Shown here piece after piece: positions 58,894 through 64,000 of a DNA stretch of 64,000 nucleotides. The number at the start of each line of letters is the position of its first letter. The first letter of the stretch is position 1. A model generated the notes under the pieces. It worked only from the letters and a program-made list of their open reading frames with translations. It had not been told where the DNA came from and searched no databases. Made by a program: the position numbers and the translations under genes. The stretch comes from Pseudoclavibacter helvolus (GTDB lineage: Bacteria; Actinomycetota; Actinomycetes; Actinomycetales; Microbacteriaceae). Where the stretch lies: positions 1,364,001 through 1,428,000 of the forward strand of contig NZ_JACHWJ010000001.1 in the NCBI RefSeq assembly GCF_014191305.1, given 5' to 3'.

Positions 58894-60363
58894 CTACGCG
58901 CTCTTGTCGCTCTGCGCCCGGCTCTGGACTCGCGGCTTCTCGAAGAACAGGACAACCACCGAACCCACGAGGAAGGCAGCGATCGGGAGCAGGAGCGACT
59001 GTCCCATTGCGGTCGAGAAGCCCTCAGCGACGGCCGCTGGCAGCTCGCCGTTGCTCTGCTCGGCGGCCTCGGCCGGCATCCCAGGCAGTTCGGCGGCGAG
59101 CCGTGAGCTGATGAGAGCCGCGATCGCGGCCGACCCGAGGACCGAGCCGACCTGGCGCGTCATGTTGTAGACGCCGGACCCGGCCCCGGCAAGCGCGGGA
59201 GGCAGGTTCCTCGTCGCGCTCGTCGCGAGCGGCGCCCAGAGCCCGGAGAGCCCAAGGCCCAGGAACGCGGGTGGGATCAGCAGCTGCCAGAAGGGCCGGT
59301 CCGCCGTCATGAGCAGCGACATCCACGCGAGCGAAGCGGCGACGATCAGGAATCCCGCGAAGGCAATCCAGCGCGGCTCGGTCCGGTCGGTCAAGCGTCC
59401 CACGAACGGCGCCATGACGCCCGACACGACCGCCATGGGCACAAGCATGAGCGCCGCCTGCGTCGGTTCGAGGGCTCGCGCGGTCTGGAAGTAGAACGCG
59501 ATGGGCAGCGGCATCGACACGATGGCAAGGCCGAGCACCGAGATGCCGAGGTTGGCGACCGTGAAGTTCCGGTCGCGGAACAGCCCGAGCGGCAGGAGCG
59601 GCTCCTTGCGGTTGAAGCGCTGCCAGACGACAAAAGCGACGAGCACAAGAGCGCCGGACACGATGAGCCCCCACACCGAGATGGGGCCGACGATCTGCCC
59701 CCAGTCGAAGGTCTCGCCCTCCTGGATGCCGAACACGAGCAGGAAGAGCCCAAGCGCGCTGAGCACGACCCCGAGCCAGTCGAACGAGTGCGCCTTCGTC
59801 TCGAGGTCCGGGACGAGGCGCCAGGCCAGGACGAAGGCAACAATGCCGACCGGCACGTTGACGAAGAAGATCCACTCCCAACCGAGGCCGTCCACGAGGA
59901 AGCCACCCAGGATGGGGCCGACCAGCGTGGCGACACCGGCGACCGCGCCCCAGAGGCCCATCGCCGCTCCGCGCTTGTCCGGAGCGAAGATGCGCGTGAT
60001 GACGGACATCGTCTGCGGCGTCATGAGCGCCGCGCCGAGGCCCTGGACCGCCCGAGCCGCGATGAGCATCCCGATATCTCCGGAGAACCCACACCACAGC
60101 GAGGCGAGGGTGAAGACGACGAGGCCGATGAGGTAGATGCGCTTGGGACCGAAGCGGTCGCCGAGTCGACCCGTGATGAGCAGCGGCACGGCGTAGCTGA
60201 GCAGGTAGGCGCTTGTCACCCAGATGACCGCCGTGATGTCCGTCTGCAGGTCACGCAGGATCGAAGGATTCGCGATGGACACGATGGTCGAATCGACCAG
60301 GATCATGAAGAAGCCGAGAACGAGCGCCCAGAGGGCGGGCCAGGGGCGGGAGACTGTTTCCAC
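58894..60363 (-). CDS. DHA2-type MFS drug transporter
   Basis: About 489 residues from a GTG at 60363 (ETVSRPWPALWALVLGFFM); the start is uncertain because the frame is open to 60492. Fourteen predicted TM helices. Motif A is GRLGDRFGPKR and motif C is GPILGGFLVDGLGWEWIFFVNVPVG, diagnostic of the EmrB/QacA (14-TMS) proton antiporters. Probably exports lipophilic cations or antibiotics. Divergent from the thioredoxin gene. Confidence 0.9.
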   Translation of the reverse strand: METVSRPWPALWALVLGFFMILVDSTIVSIANPSILRDLQTDITAVIWVTSAYLLSYAVPLLITGRLGDRFGPKRIYLIGLVVFTLASLWCGFSGDIGMLIAARAVQGLGAALMTPQTMSVITRIFAPDKRGAAMGLWGAVAGVATLVGPILGGFLVDGLGWEWIFFVNVPVGIVAFVLAWRLVPDLETKAHSFDWLGVVLSALGLFLLVFGIQEGETFDWGQIVGPISVWGLIVSGALVLVAFVVWQRFNRKEPLLPLGLFRDRNFTVANLGISVLGLAIVSMPLPIAFYFQTARALEPTQAALMLVPMAVVSGVMAPFVGRLTDRTEPRWIAFAGFLIVAASLAWMSLLMTADRPFWQLLIPPAFLGLGLSGLWAPLATSATRNLPPALAGAGSGVYNMTRQVGSVLGSAAIAALISSRLAAELPGMPAEAAEQSNGELPAAVAEGFSTAMGQSLLLPIAAFLVGSVVVLFFEKPRVQSRAQSDKSA

Positions 60364-60485
60364 GAGGGTGGATGCTACGCCGCTTGCGGATGCGCCGCTC
60401 AGGCGAGTCGGAATAGCGTGCCTCCTGGGAGCGTTGCGCTCCCCGTACGCCGTGAGAAATCGGCACGCCCCGAGACAGGAGACGC

Positions 60486-60872
60486 ATGGCAACCATCGAC
60501 ATCACCACTGAGACGTTCAAGGACACGGTCGCCACCGACGGAATCGTGCTTGTCGACTTCTGGGCAGAATGGTGCGGGCCCTGCCGCCAGTTCGGCCCTA
60601 TCTACTCCGCAGCGTCCGAACGCCACGAGAACATCACCTTCGCGAAGGTCGATACGGAGAGCAACCAGGAGCTGTCCGCTGGACTGCAGATCACGTCGAT
60701 TCCGACCCTGATGGCGTTCCGCGACGGCGTGCTCCTCTACCGCGAGCCGGGCGCGATGCCCCTTGCCGGCGTCGAGAAGCTGATCGAGGCGCTCGAAAAC
60801 GTCGACATGGATCAGGTTCGCGCCGACATCGCCGAGAAGTCGGGCGCTGTCCCGGCGAGCGACTCGCAGTAG
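60486..60872 (+). CDS. Thioredoxin
   Basis: 128 residues. Active site FWAEWCGPC (Cys30, Cys33), cis-Pro in TSIPTLMAF, with a C-terminal extension of about 20 residues beyond the usual 108. Cytoplasmic disulfide reductase. Start ATG 60486 with CAGGAGA upstream. Its end overlaps the convergent SDR gene by 61 bp. Confidence 0.92.
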   Translation: MATIDITTETFKDTVATDGIVLVDFWAEWCGPCRQFGPIYSAASERHENITFAKVDTESNQELSAGLQITSIPTLMAFRDGVLLYREPGAMPLAGVEKLIEALENVDMDQVRADIAEKSGAVPASDSQ

Positions 60873-61762
60873 TCCCAGAGGCGCTCCCCGAGCTCGGCGT
60901 TGTAGCTACGCCAGTGCGAGCTGCCGAGCACGGGGCGCCCTTTTGTTGTGTAGGCCGGGCGGATCGTCTCCCCGCCTCGCAGTTCCGGGTCGGTCACGGC
61001 TCGGAGCTGGCATCGGGCTCCGGCGTCCTTGCCCTGCGCGGCGAAGACGAGGAGGCTGTCGAGCGCCCGCTTGCCGAGCGACGGCTCGTGCACTCCCGGA
61101 ACGGTCGGCGTGAGCCCGCCGGTCGAGTATCCCGGGTGGGCGACGAGGCTCCGCACGTGCGCCCCTGCCGCTCGCGCACGCCTATCGCCCTCGATCGCGA
61201 GGACCTGCGTCGCCAGCTTCGACTGCGCGTAGGCACTCCACGAGGTGTAGCCGCCGCGCAACTGCACGTCCTGCAGGTGCGCTCGTGTGAGTCCGGGCGC
61301 GATGCTCCCGAGCCAGACGACCGCCGCGCCTTCCCGGAGGTCGCGGCCAACGGTGAGGTGGCTCAACAGGGCAAAGTGTCCGAGCACGTTCGTCGCGAAG
61401 AGCCGCTCGACGCCGTCGCTCGTCTCCTCGCGCTCGGCGGGTGGATGCACAACTCCGGCGTTGAGGACGACGCCGTCGAACCCCTGCCGCCCGCCCTGCT
61501 CCCCGCCAAGGAGCGTCGCCGCCGCCTCGCGAACCTCATTCAGTTCTGCGATATCGAACGGCAGCACAGTCACGAGGTCCGGCCGTCCCGTCGCTGAAGC
61601 CGCAGCGTCCAACCTCGCCGCGCTTCGACCCGTGACGACAACCTGCGCACCCCGAGACACCAGGCTACTGGCGGTGAAGAAGCCCAGCCCGGTCGAAGCG
61701 CCCGTTACGAGGTAGCGCCTGCCCGAGAGATCGTGCGGCCCGTACTCAGCTGCCGCGTTCAC
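60812..61762 (-). CDS. Short-chain dehydrogenase/reductase
   Basis: 316 residues of the WW-domain-oxidoreductase/retinol-dehydrogenase-like SDR group: TGASTGLG cofactor loop, LNAGVV, LGSIAPG (Ser) and YAQSK (Tyr, Lys). The Arg in VTGRSAARL favours NADP(H). The long C-terminus is typical of the group. The start overlaps the VOC gene by 4 bp. Confidence 0.88.
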   Translation of the reverse strand: MNAAAEYGPHDLSGRRYLVTGASTGLGFFTASSLVSRGAQVVVTGRSAARLDAAASATGRPDLVTVLPFDIAELNEVREAAATLLGGEQGGRQGFDGVVLNAGVVHPPAEREETSDGVERLFATNVLGHFALLSHLTVGRDLREGAAVVWLGSIAPGLTRAHLQDVQLRGGYTSWSAYAQSKLATQVLAIEGDRRARAAGAHVRSLVAHPGYSTGGLTPTVPGVHEPSLGKRALDSLLVFAAQGKDAGARCQLRAVTDPELRGGETIRPAYTTKGRPVLGSSHWRSYNAELGERLWDYCESLAGTAPDFSAMSART

Positions 61763-62586
61763 TCGTTGCCGCCTGTGCCAGCCTCGACGAGGCAGAATCC
61801 CGCTCCGAAGGGATCGACGAGGTTCGCCATCCTGCCGAATGGGGTATCGGTGGGCTCACCGCGTACCTCAGCCCCGAGGCTGGCGGCCCTCGCCGTCGCC
61901 TCGTCGACGGATGGCGTGACGAAGTACACAAGCCATTCCGCGGGCGGTCGCGCATCCGCTCCCCCGGCTGCCTGCCCGCCACCGCTCGTCTCCTCGAAGG
62001 CGCCGAAGCGGGCATCCGCCCCGCCACGCCTCGGGGCGAACTGGTTGTAGCGGAACTCCGGGGTGCCGGACATGGGGTGCGGAACGAGACACGTGACCGT
62101 CGCGTAGAACTCCGTGGCTTCGTCGAGCACCGTGGTGTGCAGCTCGAACCAGGCCGCGGTGCCCGGCTCACCCCAAGCGTCGAAACCGAGTCGGCCTGCA
62201 GGCTGCCAGAGGCCGAACGTCGCGCCCTGGCGATCGGCAAGAAGCGCCATACTGCCCTGCTCCATGACGGCATCGGGCCCGACAAGGGAAGCCGCCCCGG
62301 CCTCGAGCGCACGAGTGTGCGCTGCGGTGAGGTCTGGCGCGTTGAAGTACACGATCCACGAGGTGCGCTGGCCCGGCTCTGCGGCGCCGAGCCCGCCGAC
62401 GGTCGCCTGACCGCCGTCTTCCAGCGGGCCAGCCGCGATCAGATGGTAGTGGCCGCTCTCCGGACCCATGTCCTGCAGGCTCCAGCCGAGGACCGAGGCG
62501 TAGAAGGACGCGGACCCTCTCGGGTCCGACGTAGCCAGTTCCACCCAGCAGGGGTCACCCGCATCGAAGCGCTCGTACCTTGGCAT
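61759..62586 (-). CDS. VOC-family protein (two glyoxalase-like modules)
   Basis: 275 residues with two glyoxalase/bleomycin-resistance modules: residues 8-125 (PCWVELATSDPRGSASFYASVLGWSL) and 135-265 (AAWFELHTTVLDEATEFYATV). This matches the 27-kDa antigen Cfp30B-like family of actinobacteria. Metal ligands are not obvious, and the biochemical role is unknown. Translationally coupled to the SDR (4-bp overlap). Confidence 0.88.
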   Translation of the reverse strand: MPRYERFDAGDPCWVELATSDPRGSASFYASVLGWSLQDMGPESGHYHLIAAGPLEDGGQATVGGLGAAEPGQRTSWIVYFNAPDLTAAHTRALEAGAASLVGPDAVMEQGSMALLADRQGATFGLWQPAGRLGFDAWGEPGTAAWFELHTTVLDEATEFYATVTCLVPHPMSGTPEFRYNQFAPRRGGADARFGAFEETSGGGQAAGGADARPPAEWLVYFVTPSVDEATARAASLGAEVRGEPTDTPFGRMANLVDPFGAGFCLVEAGTGGNE

Positions 62587-62640
62587 CGTCTGCTCCTCAT
62601 CGTTTTCAGCGAGAGATTCGTGCCTCAGAGTCTAGGAGCG

Positions 62641-63729
62641 TCAGATCTCCACAGCCGGCGATGCGGTGAGGTCGTAGCCGAACGCGTACAGGTGCACCAC
62701 TATTCCTGGGGCGACTTCCTTCGGCCCCTCACGGTCAGTGAGGTGCACAAACCCGAGGCGCTCGTACAGCCGGTGAGCGCCGAGCATCTCGGGTCCGCTG
62801 TTCATGACGACGCGCGAAGCTCCTCGGTCTCGGCCGAGCGCGATGACGTGTCCTGCCAGAGCCTGGCCGATTCCGCGTCCGCGCGCCTCGGGGGCAACCG
62901 CGAGCATCCTGAAGTCGAGCTCGCCCGGCTTCGCGAGCTGCGAGATCCGCTCGCCTGGCCGAGGGGTCCACACGGAGCCCAGGATGGTGCCCGTCGCGAT
63001 GTCCTCTGCTATCCAGACTTCATCCCGGCGTGCGCGGCTGGCCGCGTCGCGCAGGTCTTCTGCGTAGCTCGGGGTCACCTCGTAGTCGTTGCTGTACGCG
63101 CGCTCGGTGAGCAGTCCGATTGCAGCGATCTCGTGGTGCCTCACGAGGCGGATGCGCACGCCTTCGGTCTGAGTCAGGTCGTAGCGGTACGCAAGCTCCC
63201 CGCCGACGACCGCGTCTTCGGTGTCCCGGCCCTTGACTCTCGCGAACCCCACACGTTCTGCCAGCCGCCTGGCCTGCGTGTTCGAGGCACCGACATCGAG
63301 CACAACCGCACGCGCGCCACCCCGGCGTGCGGCTTCGAGCCCCGCATGCACCAGCGCGTCTGCGACACCCTCGCCTCGCGCTTCTGGCGCCACAGCCGTG
63401 AAGCGCAGCTCGGCCTCGTCCCCGCGCGCGAGTCGAGCGGGGTCCGTTCCGGCACGCAGCAGCGTCGTCGTCCCGATGATGTTCGAGGGTTGCCCGCCGT
63501 CGTCCTGGGTGACCGCCACGAGGATCACACCCGCCTCGCTTCGCGCGGCGACGTCACGCTCTGCTGATCGACGCGAATCGCGCCAGGGCTTGCTGCCGTG
63601 CGCTCCAGCGTCGAACGAGTGAACCGTGAGCTCGCCCACCGTCGCGAATTCATCGACTTGGGCCTCACGAACAGTGAATCTGCTCGGGCTCGTGTTCGTG
63701 CGGGGCTCGACGCTTGCTGCGACGCTCAT
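62641..63729 (-). CDS. Tandem GNAT acetyltransferase
   Basis: 362 residues from ATG 63729. Two GNAT domains: N-terminal (20-175) with acetyl-CoA loop VAPEARGEGVADALV and C-terminal (185-350) with VAPEARGRGIGQALAGHVI followed by LYERLGFVHL. Both lobes keep the Q/RxxGxG/A motif, so both may bind acetyl-CoA. Double-GNAT architecture as in MshD (mycothiol synthase) but with no specific evidence for that activity. Substrate unknown. Confidence 0.85.
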   Translation of the reverse strand: MSVAASVEPRTNTSPSRFTVREAQVDEFATVGELTVHSFDAGAHGSKPWRDSRRSAERDVAARSEAGVILVAVTQDDGGQPSNIIGTTTLLRAGTDPARLARGDEAELRFTAVAPEARGEGVADALVHAGLEAARRGGARAVVLDVGASNTQARRLAERVGFARVKGRDTEDAVVGGELAYRYDLTQTEGVRIRLVRHHEIAAIGLLTERAYSNDYEVTPSYAEDLRDAASRARRDEVWIAEDIATGTILGSVWTPRPGERISQLAKPGELDFRMLAVAPEARGRGIGQALAGHVIALGRDRGASRVVMNSGPEMLGAHRLYERLGFVHLTDREGPKEVAPGIVVHLYAFGYDLTASPAVEI

Positions 63730-63829
63730 AGACCATCCAATACCTGTTCGGGCCTGGCGAGCCCGTGTGTGCAACTGTCCAGCATACGACGCCGAGGCAG
63801 GCGTGCGGGCCTGGACTGCGTGCCTGCGC

Positions 63830-64000
63830 TCAGCTTTTGTCGTCGGCCGGCGTGATGACGCGGTGCGACCCCGTTGCGGGATGCGCGGCCCTCGCTCGAA
63901 CGGACGCGAGCTGAGCTTGGACGATATCGGCGACGAGGGCGAGAGCTTGCGCCTCGAAGTCGCCGTGGTCGACGGCGACTACCTCTTGCGCCTCGACGTG
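63830..64000 (-). CDS. Hypothetical protein, 3' part only
   Basis: Open from the window edge for 56 codons, HVEAQEVVAVDHGDFEAQAL through SVRARAAHPATG to HRVITPADDKS, stopping at 63830. Codon use matches the neighbours. It is too short to assign to a family. Confidence 0.55.
   Translation of the reverse strand, partial: HVEAQEVVAVDHGDFEAQALALVADIVQAQLASVRARAAHPATGSHRVITPADDKS

Overview
High-GC DNA with a class Ib ribonucleotide reductase operon (nrdHIEF), an actinobacterial-type HrpA helicase, DUF6328 and DUF4349 proteins, and IS families common in actinobacteria (ISL3, IS21, IS3, and an integrase-core type resembling IS1202/IS481). This points to an actinomycete, most likely of the Microbacteriaceae or a related family. 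The genus cannot be fixed from the sequence alone.

Layout. (1) 1-18664 is ordinary chromosome: a truncated acetyltransferase, a small secreted protein broken by a stop codon, an aminoglycoside-phosphotransferase-like kinase, a MerR regulator, an aldo/keto reductase, hrpA, an SDR, a PAP2 protein with a GH13 glucosidase, a GlnPQ-like amino-acid ABC transporter with two fused binding domains, glutamate decarboxylase, a metallophosphoesterase and two small membrane or charged proteins. (2) 18688-50145 is interpreted here as one integrated genomic island of about 31.4 kb. It is bounded by a 21-bp direct repeat (20/21 identical) that is the 3' end of nrdF, including its stop codon. The intact nrdF lies at the right end. 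At the left end only the last codons survive, followed by a perfect terminator that I read as the original nrdF terminator. A tyrosine integrase and a small excisionase-like gene lie at the right side, but the integrase is broken by a frameshift and an IS3 insertion. (3) 50125-54039 is the nrdHIEF operon, preceded by two NrdR-box-like sites 31 bp apart. (4) 54371-64000 is chromosome again: two MFS transporters, an aldo/keto reductase, a DUF4349 lipoprotein, a PRC-barrel protein, YciI, thioredoxin, an SDR, a VOC protein, a double-GNAT acetyltransferase and a truncated ORF.

The island cargo is a proteostasis and redox cluster on the minus strand: dnaK-grpE-dnaJ/cbpA-cbpM-like-clpB-thioredoxin-UBP zinc finger-cNMP/TrxR-like flavoprotein-alpha/beta hydrolase. 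Spacing is 18 nt or less, mostly overlapping start/stop codons. It is followed by hsp20 (with a CIRCE-like operator) and a GSP17M-type stress protein. The likely function is refolding and disaggregation of proteins (DnaK/GrpE/DnaJ/ClpB/Hsp20) together with thiol redox repair, giving heat or oxidative stress tolerance. It is comparable in concept to the transmissible stress-tolerance loci of Proteobacteria but made of different genes.

The rest of the island is a dense nest of insertion sequences: five ISL3 copies (four with clear 8-bp target duplications), three copies of an integrase-core element (one split by both an ISL3 and an IS21), two types of IS3 element plus a third remnant, one intact IS21, and broken pieces of dprA, an araC-type regulator and an older ISL3 transposase. 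No tRNA, rRNA or CRISPR array was seen.
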